NCBI GenBank assembly: GCA_016927185.1
Contig: JAFGND010000044.1
Coordinates: 1 to 64,000, forward strand
DNA: 64,000 nucleotides
Reading direction: 5' to 3'
Source: Candidatus Coatesiibacteriota bacterium
Lineage (GTDB): Bacteria; JAFGND01
Position 1 is the stretch's first letter; every line of letters starts with the position of its first letter. The translations under genes and the position numbers were made by a program. This document shows, one piece after another, positions 11,601-18,560 of the stretch. The notes under the pieces are model-generated. The model was not told the DNA's origin, searched no databases, and saw nothing but the letters and a program-made list of their open reading frames with translations.

Positions 11601-12748
11601 CCTTTTATTTGTTTCAGTGCTGATAATGGAATTCTTGCAAAATGACTTGCTAGTTCAGCTACCTCTTTAGTGCACAATATTTCGCTTATTTCTCCAGAAA
11701 AAGCAAGTCTTGATGCAAGATTGACTACATCGCCTATGCAGGTGAATTCAGCTCTTTTCTCGCCTCCAACTCTTCCTGCATATACAAGTCCATAACTTAT
11801 TCCCATTCTATAAGTGATAGGGATATCTTGCACGAAAATCCTGTTTCTGAATTCCTCCACAAAGGAGAGTGTTCTTCTTATATCATCCTCATGAGCTTTG
11901 GGAAAGCCGAAGAATATTATGAATAAAGCTCCCTTGTCACCAAAACTTAAGTTTGAAAGATATCCTTCAAACTTGATGACTGAAACCAGTATTAAATTGA
12001 AAAGTTCATTCAATAATTCATATTCAAGCTCCCCGTTGAATGACAGAAAAATCGTGGCAACCTGTCTGAATTCCCCTTTCTCGAAAGAGAGAAATGCATC
12101 AGGAAAAAATGATTTGAAAACTTCAACATGTATCTCGGGAAAATTTCCCAGAATTTCCTTTCTACCAAGTATTTCCTTTCTTTCAATCGATTTCAGGAAA
12201 TCAGAGGTAAGCATTGTTCCTTTATGAGCTTTCTCTTCAAGTGCTACTGAATTATCCAGGGCGTCTCCTTTGAAATAATAGCCCAGTTTTTTGTTGCTGC
12301 CAACTATTCCCCATTCAACAGAACCTTCTGACAAGCCAATTCTCACAGCTATTTCAAAAATTCCCAGTTCAGTCTGTATTGTCTTGTTTATGCTGAAAAA
12401 ATCCAGTATCTCATTACCTGCTGAAATTGCATGCTGAATTATTGCATCATTATCCTCTTTCTTTTCACAGAAAGGGAAAATTGCTGTTATAGCGTCTCCT
12501 GAAAACCTTGAAATGAATCCGCCATGTTCATATATTATTTCTATCATTGGATCATATACCATGCCAAGAATCCTGCTTAAAATTTCACTTCCCCTTTTTC
12601 CTGATTTAAGAAGAAAATCTGTGAGGGGAGTGAAACCTGAAATATCACAAAATAGAACAATAGCAGTAAACTCGCCTTTGAATTGTTGCTCTAAAAATTT
12701 GTCCCTTATGAAACCAGGTAGATATGGATCGGTTAGTTTCACATGCAA
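8627..12748 (-). CDS. Soluble-adenylyl-cyclase-like protein: two cyclase domains, AAA/NTPase, TPR repeats
   Basis: 1373 residues, probably cytosolic. Cyclase homology domain 1 (about 25-185) has the metal Asps D35 (FCDISGFT) and D85 (FSGDA). Domain 2 (about 228-395) lacks the first Asp but has Lys272 (GDKGALF), Thr336 (FTCIGD), Asn343 and Arg347 (VNLASR), the base-selecting and transition-state residues. Together they can form one composite active site making cAMP, as in eukaryotic ADCY10. An AAA_16-type ATPase follows, with Walker A GEPGIGKT (440-447) and Walker B IIEIDDAQW, and then more than ten TPRs (about 820-1340). The order C1-C2-NTPase-TPR is that of ADCY10. Input signal unknown; bicarbonate/calcium control as in ADCY10 is only a guess. 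Monocistronic. Confidence 0.92.
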   Translation of the reverse strand: MHVKLTDPYLPGFIRDKFLEQQFKGEFTAIVLFCDISGFTPLTDFLLKSGKRGSEILSRILGMVYDPMIEIIYEHGGFISRFSGDAITAIFPFCEKKEDNDAIIQHAISAGNEILDFFSINKTIQTELGIFEIAVRIGLSEGSVEWGIVGSNKKLGYYFKGDALDNSVALEEKAHKGTMLTSDFLKSIERKEILGRKEILGNFPEIHVEVFKSFFPDAFLSFEKGEFRQVATIFLSFNGELEYELLNELFNLILVSVIKFEGYLSNLSFGDKGALFIIFFGFPKAHEDDIRRTLSFVEEFRNRIFVQDIPITYRMGISYGLVYAGRVGGEKRAEFTCIGDVVNLASRLAFSGEISEILCTKEVAELASHFARIPLSALKQIKGKKERLPLYRFFNIKKNAGERHYLNELIGREKELEKLKHLISGSILEKKFGGVVYIYGEPGIGKTRLLYEVREWLEKESIKFNWIRFPCDALVSRAWNGVIQWLKDYFDIKGKDREEDKSSFLKKINEISEDAEINELTRREISRTHSIIGAEIGIDIKGSLYEKLDSKLRYDNFVIGLKELLKALSYKSPAIIEIDDAQWIDKSTEEFLLPLTRNVKDSPFMIIAACRYLEEGETVSFKISRDVQVEEIDLKILTEDEAIALIESILEEGQLSEYLREIIINTSNGNPFFIEQWLKHLKETNVIVLKENTWEIICEINDLPSSIDQVIIARIDSLGSRVKEILQSASIIGQKFPFKLLNEMLEGKYPIYEYLLSAESFKLVYQENMKGIVEEIVYFFNHALIKDVAYNMQLNESREKLHLTALRLIEKIYSDRIEEWYDDLCIHAERSNSEEKLKEYLEKNGDRYKKKFANKKAMENYEKLLSLNITREKCFEILLKIEEIYKLTGPFSTARDYALNALKIAEEMNCNWMIAASLSVLGKTYQITGEIDEAEKTLTKALEIHNSLDDKSGKASVLKTLGAVNYGKCNYTKSAEYNMKALKIYTELGDRRLQGLICGDLGLINCRTGNYKKAMELLNKSMDISKEIGNLYGESLAIGNLGTVHSLMNDHDNALILYNKALELNKIIGNRTYESTILNNIATTHNERSNYAEALELFQKSLEIRREIGNRVGEGSVLSNIANIYGVLGDYRKALQILDESISISKETKYRFGEAFALKETGIIYSILGDFKKAHEFIMESSAILTEIGEKRYQAIINSDIGNLHLATKEYEKAIEIANQGLSIINEIGISTIRCRLILVLGKASLDKSELKKAEEYLRKAFELAEKDKDEHHRILSMISLARLEFRKNNIEKGIELFEKGIESLRNKKTKAAIADSLIAYALCLLEYMLDYDNSKSKAVDLLKEAKRMNMEMERHHKVYEIEDIEKRFLNTR

Positions 12749-12814
12749 TTTTCACCCATATTATTTATTTTCAAAACACTATTTCTTTTAAAGGCTTGTG
12801 ACTAAAGATAAAGA

Positions 12815-12843
12815 AAACAGGATTTTTCATATCAATCCTGTTT
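12815..12843 (-). terminator. Terminator hairpin downstream of the lipoprotein gene
   Basis: Ten-base-pair stem AAACAGGATT/AATCCTGTTT around a nine-base loop. Read on the minus strand it is followed by TTTTCTTTAT. It lies 46 bases after the 12889 stop and separates that gene from the cyclase. Confidence 0.7.
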
Positions 12844-12888
12844 CCTTCAATCCAATGATAAATGTCAAGAATTTATCCTGCAGGGATA

Positions 12889-13767
12889 CTACCAACCAAC
12901 CAGTTTGGCAGCAAGCCACCAGGTTGCCTTGCCTTTCTGTTCACAGCTTTCATTTGTTGTATGGGCATTTTCATCACCATCAAAATGAGTATGCTGATAG
13001 GGTACCGCCTGCGATGAATGATCATAAGTAGAGTGTTCCCATGACTTGCTTGAAGGATTATACCACCAGCAGTCAAGATCCTCGAAATCATAAAGTATCT
13101 TTCCATTTCTGTTGCAGTAATCCCTGATTTGATTATTTCTCTGATACCTGTTATAGCCTTCATCTCCCTGTGCCTGAGCATTTCCGGTCATATAAACAAA
13201 TTTTACATTCGGAAATTCCCTTTCAAGAGAAGACATTGAATCAAGGTAAGCCTGAACCTGCTCCTGATTGTAACTGTCAAGCTGGCAGCACCAGCACCAC
13301 ATGGAAGCCTTGATAGCGGGATTGTTTCTCAGTACATTCCTTGTCCTGTCCATTCCCTCTTTAGTCTCCCAGTACAAATCTGGTGAAATATAAGTTTCAT
13401 CTTCCTGACCATCAAAAATACAATATGCTGCTGGATTATCAGGTAAATAACTGTATCCTATCTCAATATCATAAGTTGCATTCTGCTGTTCCAGTCTTTC
13501 CAGCCCGACAGTCAATTGCCCACCATGTGAAGTATGCGCATAATGATGCTTGAGAGTGGTTTTTATAGTGTTGATTATATTTGCAGGAATTTTAGTTATA
13601 TCAGTGCAATTATGATCTATTATAATTGCTGATCCACCTGTACCAGTTCCAGTTCCAGTTCCAGTAGATGTTCCAGTCCCTGTATTATTTCCGTTCTCTT
13701 CTTCATCATCACATGCAAAACCCATGAATAAAGACATGATGACTACAAGAACAAACAGTTTCTTCAT
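12889..13767 (-). CDS. Lipoprotein with Thr-Gly linker and HTSHG domain, function unknown
   Basis: 292 residues: signal peptide with a weak lipobox (GFAC, Cys19), an acidic patch, a Thr-Gly repeat linker (about 29-45), then one globular domain. Conserved-looking motifs are HTSHG (78-82), MWCWC (156-160) and VYMTGN (191-196); spacing of the Ser in HTSHG, the Asn in TGN and a late Asp/His is reminiscent of SGNH hydrolases, but this is weak. A good Shine-Dalgarno (AAAGGAGC) precedes the ATG. The leader and linker closely resemble those of the next gene upstream, 13852-15099, so the two share an export and tethering design. Confidence 0.7.
   Translation of the reverse strand: MKKLFVLVVIMSLFMGFACDDEEENGNNTGTGTSTGTGTGTGTGGSAIIIDHNCTDITKIPANIINTIKTTLKHHYAHTSHGGQLTVGLERLEQQNATYDIEIGYSYLPDNPAAYCIFDGQEDETYISPDLYWETKEGMDRTRNVLRNNPAIKASMWCWCCQLDSYNQEQVQAYLDSMSSLEREFPNVKFVYMTGNAQAQGDEGYNRYQRNNQIRDYCNRNGKILYDFEDLDCWWYNPSSKSWEHSTYDHSSQAVPYQHTHFDGDENAHTTNESCEQKGKATWWLAAKLVGW
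13633..13683. repeat. Thr-Gly codon repeat in lipoprotein linker
   Basis: Six-base ACN-GGN units encode residues 29-45 of the 12889-13767 lipoprotein, including TGTSTGTGTG, which also occurs in the neighbour. Low-complexity DNA likely to vary in copy number. Confidence 0.8.
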
Positions 13768-13851
13768 TATTTGCTCCTTTCAAGAATTACCATAAATCTT
13801 CTCGCAAATCATATAAATACAGACTGAGATAACACAATCTAAAAAGTTATT

Positions 13852-15099
13852 TCATTTGCTATTTTCAGTTGGAAGAGCAAAAATTGAAATGCTTTTTGTC
13901 CTTCTTTTTGCAGTTTTTGTTCTTTCAGGTTTCTTGACTGTAAAAGTAGTGCTAGTCTGTATTGCATAAAGGTAGTAATCATCACTTCCTATATATGCAA
14001 TTCCCTTATCAACGCAAGATGATGCTTCAATATAGTTATCTGTCTTGTATCTCCATTTAAGAACATCGTCCTTAGAATCTATTGCATAGAAATAATTATC
14101 AAAGCTTCCAACATAAACAACATTATCAGCAACAAAAGGATTTGATGAAACAAAACCACCTGTCTGATATTTGTATCTGAGTGCTCCATCTGAAATATTC
14201 AATGCATAAAGATGATTGTCATGACTTCCTACATACAGGACACCTTCTGCCTCGCTTGGAGAAGAGTGAACCCTGTTACCAGTATTATATCTCCACATTA
14301 TGTTTCCTGAACTTGCAACAATGGCATATACATTATAGTCATAACCACCAATGTAAACTACCCCGTTTACAATCTTTGGAACGGATCTTACAACTCCATT
14401 TGTATCGATTTTCCAGATTAACTCACCATTTGAAGCATCTATAGAATATATGCTTCTGTCATCGCTTCCAACATATACTGCACCATTATCATATACTGGA
14501 GAGGATTGAATTATATTTCCTGTCTGAAATTTCCAGTTCAGATTGCCAGTGGCAGCATTCAGGGAATAGACATAATTGTCCTTGCTTGCAGTATAAACAG
14601 CATTTCCTGATGGGTAGGGGTTTGACAAAATCTGATTTCCGGTTTCATATTTCCAAATCAAGTTTCCATTTGATGCATTCAATGCATAAAGGTTTTTATC
14701 ATAACTCCCGAAATAAACTATTCCGTTTTCAATTTTGGGAGATGACTGAATGGAACCTTCTGTCCCATATTTCCAGTTCAAAACTCCAGTTGTTGCATTC
14801 AAGGCATAAAGATAGAAATCAAAACTACCAAAGTATAATACATCAGAAGAAACACATGGAGTGCATTTTATGGAACCATCTGTCTTGTATCTCCATAGCA
14901 AATCACCTGGATTAGCCGTGCCAGTACCCGTACCAGTTCCCGTGCCAGTTCCCGTTCCAGTTCCCGTACTAGTACCAGTTCCCGTGCCGGTGCCAGTTCC
15001 TGTACCAGTATTGTTATTATCTTCATCATCACCACATGCTGAAATAAGAAGTAGTAATGAAATAGACAAGGCGATTACAAAATAAAATAGCTTTTTCAT
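13852..15099 (-). CDS. PQQ-type eight-blade beta-propeller lipoprotein
   Basis: 415 residues from the ATG at 15099, chosen because it follows AGGGAGAA and starts the signal peptide; the frame is open upstream to 15216. Lipobox ISAC (Cys22), a 31-residue Thr-Gly linker (31-61), then eight repeats of exactly 40 residues, each of the form L-x-W-(K/R)-Y-x-T ... VVYVGS-x-D-x-x-LYA(L/I). This is a PQQ/BamB-like propeller, one blade per repeat, displayed on a flexible stalk at the cell surface or in the periplasm. A BamB role in outer-membrane assembly is possible but there is no bam gene here; surface binding protein is as likely. C-terminal tail is basic (ERTKTAKRRTK). Confidence 0.88.
   Translation of the reverse strand: MKKLFYFVIALSISLLLLISACGDDEDNNNTGTGTGTGTGTGTSTGTGTGTGTGTGTGTGTANPGDLLWRYKTDGSIKCTPCVSSDVLYFGSFDFYLYALNATTGVLNWKYGTEGSIQSSPKIENGIVYFGSYDKNLYALNASNGNLIWKYETGNQILSNPYPSGNAVYTASKDNYVYSLNAATGNLNWKFQTGNIIQSSPVYDNGAVYVGSDDRSIYSIDASNGELIWKIDTNGVVRSVPKIVNGVVYIGGYDYNVYAIVASSGNIMWRYNTGNRVHSSPSEAEGVLYVGSHDNHLYALNISDGALRYKYQTGGFVSSNPFVADNVVYVGSFDNYFYAIDSKDDVLKWRYKTDNYIEASSCVDKGIAYIGSDDYYLYAIQTSTTFTVKKPERTKTAKRRTKSISIFALPTENSK
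14917..15009. repeat. Thr-Gly codon tandem repeat
   Basis: About 15 copies of a six-base unit (ACN GGN on the coding strand) encoding residues 31-61 of the propeller lipoprotein. Third positions vary, so it is partly degenerate, but it is still a good substrate for slippage in steps of two residues without loss of frame. Confidence 0.9.
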
Positions 15100-15273
15100 T
15101 TTATTCTCCCTTTCTTGAAGTTCATTATCAAAAATCCTGTCTGCCTTGAAAAGCTTACTGGATCCTATATAAAAACCAATTTCATTTTCTTGTTTGACTT
15201 TGTCAAGCCAAATCATATCTGATTTGTATTATGCTAATATGAAATTGATTGATTTCGTGAAAAGGAATAGAAA

Positions 15274-16563
15274 TCAGCTTGCTTTTTTGCTGAAAATCCT
15301 TCTCATTATTTCCCTGAAGTTTTTGGCATCTTTCTCTCTTACGAATATCAACGGGACTTCAGCAGAAAGCCTTGCAAGTGAACAAAGAAGAAACATATAT
15401 TGCATTGGATAAAGCTTGAGTCCGAAAAGACCTGCTTTTGGAAGCAATCCTAGCATGAAACCTGAGAGAATTGCACTAATGGCTCCTGCTACTCCCAGAG
15501 CTGCTGACATTACAGCTATGTACATATCTTTTTCCTTTACAGGAGCAATGGAAAGTATAATATTCGTGGAAACTAACCCGGCTGCTGACCACATTATACC
15601 TGATGATATTGCTTCGAAATAAATAAGCCAGAACGTCTTTGGAGTAACAATTACCCAGTAAAGAGGATTAATCATGCCCATAACAATAGCAATTGCCATT
15701 ACAGGTTTATTTCCAAATTTATCTATAAGCTTCCCCCAAAACTTCAGAGATAGAATGCTTGAGATGGTTGCAATTGTTCCGTATACTTGAATCTCAAGGA
15801 AAGTGAATTTCAATGTATTAAGCATGAATGGCATCCAGAAAGGACTTGCTACGAGTGCTGTAAAAAACCACCATATAGAGAAATAAAGCAGCCTTCTGAA
15901 ATTTGCATCCCTGAATGGAAATGCGAAATATTCAAATGAACTCATGCCAGCTTTGGGAAGATGTCTTCTGGGTTCAGGTTGCTTCCTGAGTATATACCAT
16001 GAAATTATCCCCATTATCCCGCCCATAAGAAATATTAATGCAAAACCCCATAATTCACCATAATTTCTTGAAAGAGTAATATGGAGTTTCTGAGGATACT
16101 TGAATCCTGCTTTATATAAGAAATCCAGAAGGGGAGAGTAATTTTTTCTGAATAAATCCATGAATGAAGCACCAATATATCCTATCAGCAAGCCTGCCAG
16201 ACTTAGATACCTGTTTCTTATTCCGAAAAATCTCCCTCTAAATTTTTTCGGAATCAGATCTGATATCCAGCCAAACCAGGCATTTGTTGCAAGATTCTGA
16301 TAAAGATTTGATATGGAATAAATTACTAAGAATATTATAAGGCTTGTGTTTCTCGAAAAAATGAATGGAAGTACCATCCATAAGATGGGAAATAATCTTG
16401 AAATAAGTGCACGAGATAAAACATAGTTCTTCCGGCTTGATAAATCTCTTGTCTTGAGTGCAGCAAAAACCTGAAAAAACTGAGCTAATGGTGCACTTGC
16501 AGTAAGGATTCCAAGAATATAACCTTCTGCCCCAAGAAATAATGCAAAACCTGTTACAAACAT
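15274..16563 (-). CDS. MFS transporter; true start lies upstream of the first ATG
   Basis: Multi-pass permease (429 residues from the first ATG) with about 11-12 membrane helices and the cytoplasmic loop typical of the major facilitator superfamily; substrate unknown. The ATG at 16563 falls within helix 1. The same frame is open to 16713 and encodes a convincing N-terminus (RLSRSSVRGAIKIS, then IQEGIFAQLFTSLAG) that joins smoothly to MFVTGFALFLGA. That extension contains no ATG, GTG or TTG. An ATG at 16693 is one base out of frame (it reads Met-Asp-stop). Either an ATT/ATA start is used or a one-base indel is present. A TATAAT at 16713-16718 (minus strand) lies just upstream. Confidence 0.85.
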   Translation of the reverse strand: MFVTGFALFLGAEGYILGILTASAPLAQFFQVFAALKTRDLSSRKNYVLSRALISRLFPILWMVLPFIFSRNTSLIIFLVIYSISNLYQNLATNAWFGWISDLIPKKFRGRFFGIRNRYLSLAGLLIGYIGASFMDLFRKNYSPLLDFLYKAGFKYPQKLHITLSRNYGELWGFALIFLMGGIMGIISWYILRKQPEPRRHLPKAGMSSFEYFAFPFRDANFRRLLYFSIWWFFTALVASPFWMPFMLNTLKFTFLEIQVYGTIATISSILSLKFWGKLIDKFGNKPVMAIAIVMGMINPLYWVIVTPKTFWLIYFEAISSGIMWSAAGLVSTNIILSIAPVKEKDMYIAVMSAALGVAGAISAILSGFMLGLLPKAGLFGLKLYPMQYMFLLCSLARLSAEVPLIFVREKDAKNFREIMRRIFSKKAS

Positions 16564-16747
16564 TGCACCAGGTCCCGCAAGAGAAGTGAAGAGTTGTGCA
16601 AAGATCCCTTCCTGAATTGAGATCTTTATTGCACCTCTAACTGAACTCCTGCTTAATCTATTAGAAAAAGACTCCGATTCCGTATTAATCCATTTTTTTA
16701 AGGAGTGCTTCCATTATACAAAGTGATATTTTGTCAATATAAATATT

Positions 16748-17170
16748 GTGAATTCATTATTTCAAGATTTCTCTTGCAATAAAAACAAGTCTCTTAAGCA
16801 TATAGCCATGACAAATAAATTACAGAAATCCTTTGATCAGGAAATAGAGCTCCTGAATAAAAAAATAAACGACTTGAAAGCAAAACTCTATCTTGTCATA
16901 GACATGGCTGAATTCCACAAGAATTATATTTTCAGTGATGTTTTCTGGCAAAGTCTTGATTATCTGAAGGCAAACATAGAAGAAGCGACTAGTTCAATGG
17001 ATGCATCTGCATGGTATACAGTCAGGATAGCAACAGGGGAACTCAGAAGCGCAATCCTGAAAGCTTATGAACTAGGATATATTGAACAGAAAGTCTCAGA
17101 AGATCTCATTCAAACAAATCTTGAAATAGGCATCCTCGCTTATAAAGTCTATTCCCTGATTAATGAATAG
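16748..17170 (+). CDS. Hypothetical helical protein
   Basis: 140 residues from a GTG start, or 120 from the ATG at 16808; neither has a good Shine-Dalgarno. Predicted all-helical, with a coiled-coil-like segment (about 20-50, rich in Leu/Lys/Glu/Asn) and a more conserved-looking C-terminal helical part. No membrane segment, no known domain. It leads a run of small genes ending in two tRNAs. Confidence 0.6.
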   Translation: MNSLFQDFSCNKNKSLKHIAMTNKLQKSFDQEIELLNKKINDLKAKLYLVIDMAEFHKNYIFSDVFWQSLDYLKANIEEATSSMDASAWYTVRIATGELRSAILKAYELGYIEQKVSEDLIQTNLEIGILAYKVYSLINE

Positions 17171-17203
17171 TATATTCAAAATCACCGAAGGAAAGGTAGA
17201 GGC

Positions 17204-17545
17204 ATGGAAAAAATGATTGCTCATTGTGGAATAAACTGCGCTGAATGCCCAGGTTTCATTGCCACAAAGAATAACGATTATGATGAAAAAAAGAAGATTG
17301 CTGAAGAATGGGCAAAAGCATTCAATTCAGATATAAAACCGGATGATATTATTTGTGATGGTTGCACTTCCGAGGGTAATCATATCGGATACTGCAATGT
17401 ATGCGAGATAAGGAAATGTTCCATAGAGCATGAACTTGAAAACTGCGCTTTCTGCGAGGATTTTTCATGCAAGAAGCTTGATGACTTTCATGTTCTTGCA
17501 AAAGGGGCAAGAGATAATCTGGAACTATTCAGAAAACAGGTTTAA
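17204..17545 (+). CDS. DUF3795 cysteine-rich protein
   Basis: 113 residues with ten or more cysteines in the DUF3795 pattern: HCGINCAECPGF at the N-terminus, CDGCTSEG, CNVCEIRKC and CAFCEDFSC. Probably a small metal-binding (zinc or iron-sulfur) cytosolic protein, common in anaerobes; no reaction is known for the family. Shine-Dalgarno GGAAAGG lies upstream. Possibly co-transcribed with 16748-17170 (33-base gap). Confidence 0.9.
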   Translation: MEKMIAHCGINCAECPGFIATKNNDYDEKKKIAEEWAKAFNSDIKPDDIICDGCTSEGNHIGYCNVCEIRKCSIEHELENCAFCEDFSCKKLDDFHVLAKGARDNLELFRKQV

Positions 17546-17598
17546 AAAAAAACTTGACAAAATAGTAAACTAATAAAAGCGCTTGCTTACTAAGTAAT

Positions 17599-17853
17599 AT
17601 GGCAAAAAAGAAGAAGTCAGAATCTCAGGAAGAGAAACAATCTGAACAACAGATTTTAAAGGAAAAGGAAATTGCTGAAGACAAACCTATCTTTGGCAAT
17701 ATTAGCTTTATCTTTTTCGGGATTGGTCTGCTTCTTTTAATTGCAGGATACATTGCTCTTGGGTATGGTTCCATAACACTGGCACCAATTCTTCTTATAG
17801 GTGCTTATTGTGTTGTTATACCTATTGCATTATTGATTAAATCGGGCGAATAG
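17599..17853 (+). CDS. Small two-helix membrane protein ending inside tRNA-Val
   Basis: 84 residues: a Lys/Glu-rich N-terminal tail (1-30), then two membrane helices (about 34-55 and 60-79). The last three codons (GGC GAA TAG) lie in the first ten bases of the tRNA-Val gene, so the stop codon is part of the tRNA. TTGACA lies at 17554-17559; no Shine-Dalgarno. No family is recognised, though small proteins of this shape are frequent beside tRNAs in FCB-type genomes. RNase P cleavage of a joint transcript would remove the stop codon. Confidence 0.7.
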   Translation: MAKKKKSESQEEKQSEQQILKEKEIAEDKPIFGNISFIFFGIGLLLLIAGYIALGYGSITLAPILLIGAYCVVIPIALLIKSGE

Positions 17854-17917
17854 CTCAGCTGGTCAGAGCACCTGCCTTACACGCAGGGGGTCACAGGTTC
17901 GAATCCTGTTTCGCCCA
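17844..17917 (+). tRNA. tRNA-Val (UAC anticodon)
   Basis: A 74-base cloverleaf. The acceptor stem is GGGCGAA/TTCGCCC, the D arm contains AGCTCAGCTGG, the anticodon stem is CCTGC/GCAGG around loop CTTACAC (anticodon TAC) and the T arm contains GGTTCGAATCC. CCA is not encoded. The first ten bases overlap the end of the upstream membrane-protein gene. Confidence 0.97.
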
Positions 17918-17933
17918 ATTAATAAAAATATAC

Positions 17934-18008
17934 GGGGTTGTAGTTCAGTTCGGTTAGAATGCCGGCCTGTCACGCCGGAGGTCGCGAGTTCGAGTCTCGT
18001 CGGCCCCG
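17934..18008 (+). tRNA. tRNA-Asp (GUC anticodon)
   Basis: A 75-base cloverleaf. Acceptor GGGGTTG/CGGCCCC (two G-U pairs), anticodon stem CCGGC/GCCGG around CTGTCAC (anticodon GTC), T arm with AGTTCGAGTC. No encoded CCA. It follows tRNA-Val by 16 bases, and a seven-T run follows. The HD gene starts 22 bases later, so all are likely co-transcribed. Confidence 0.97.
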
Positions 18009-18029
18009 TTTTTTTAAAAGGAGATTTTA

Positions 18030-18560
18030 ATGAAACTGACAGAAGCATTACCGGAAATCAACCTTATAACAAATGAGGATATAAGAAACAAAGTCATCGC
18101 CTGTTTTGAGGAAGCATTATCCTATGGACAATGGCAGGTGGATGATCTTGACAAGATACCATTCACTCTACTGATACCAAATTGCAAAGTCTCTCTTCTT
18201 AAGCACACAAGAGGTGTAACAAAATCATCACTTGCAAATTATGAAATTTTCAAGGAGATGTATGGTAACATGCTGCCAGTGGACAGAGACATTCTTCTTG
18301 CAGGAGCATTACTTCATGATGTTGGAAAGCTTCTTGAATACTACAAGGAAAATGATGAATACAAGAAATCTGATATAGGAAAACTAATAAGACATCCGTT
18401 CTCTGGAGCATATCTCGCATTGAAACATGGGCTCCCCGAAAAAGTTGCTCATATAATCGCAGCACATGCAAAAGAAGGGGATTTGATAAACAGGATACCT
18501 GAAGCAATAATTATTTTCCATTCCGATTTCACTCATTATGAGAGCCTGAAGACTTTATAA
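18030..18560 (+). CDS. HD-domain phosphohydrolase
   Basis: 176 residues. Metal ligands of the HD superfamily are visible: His in LLKHTRGVT (about 59), His-Asp in LLHDVGK (about 96-97), His in RHPFSGA (about 121) and His in IIAAHA (about 146). Such proteins hydrolyse nucleotides or nucleic-acid phosphates; substrate unknown. A clear AAGGAG precedes the ATG. Its stop overlaps the start of the next gene (TAATG). Position right after two tRNAs might hint at RNA metabolism, but that is only context. Confidence 0.88.
   Translation: MKLTEALPEINLITNEDIRNKVIACFEEALSYGQWQVDDLDKIPFTLLIPNCKVSLLKHTRGVTKSSLANYEIFKEMYGNMLPVDRDILLAGALLHDVGKLLEYYKENDEYKKSDIGKLIRHPFSGAYLALKHGLPEKVAHIIAAHAKEGDLINRIPEAIIIFHSDFTHYESLKTL

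Noticed and set aside
12841-12868. TTGACA near 12868 (minus strand) as the cyclase promoter
   Set aside because: The terminator hairpin 12815-12843 would lie within the start region, and no -10 box follows.
14861-15085. Plus-strand ORF rich in VPVPVP
   Set aside because: Antisense of the Thr-Gly codon repeat; composition is an artefact of the repeat.
17863-18048. Minus-strand ORF with motifs such as RIRTCDPLRVRQV
   Set aside because: It is the complement of the tRNA-Val and tRNA-Asp genes; this translated antisense-tRNA peptide is a well-known false protein.
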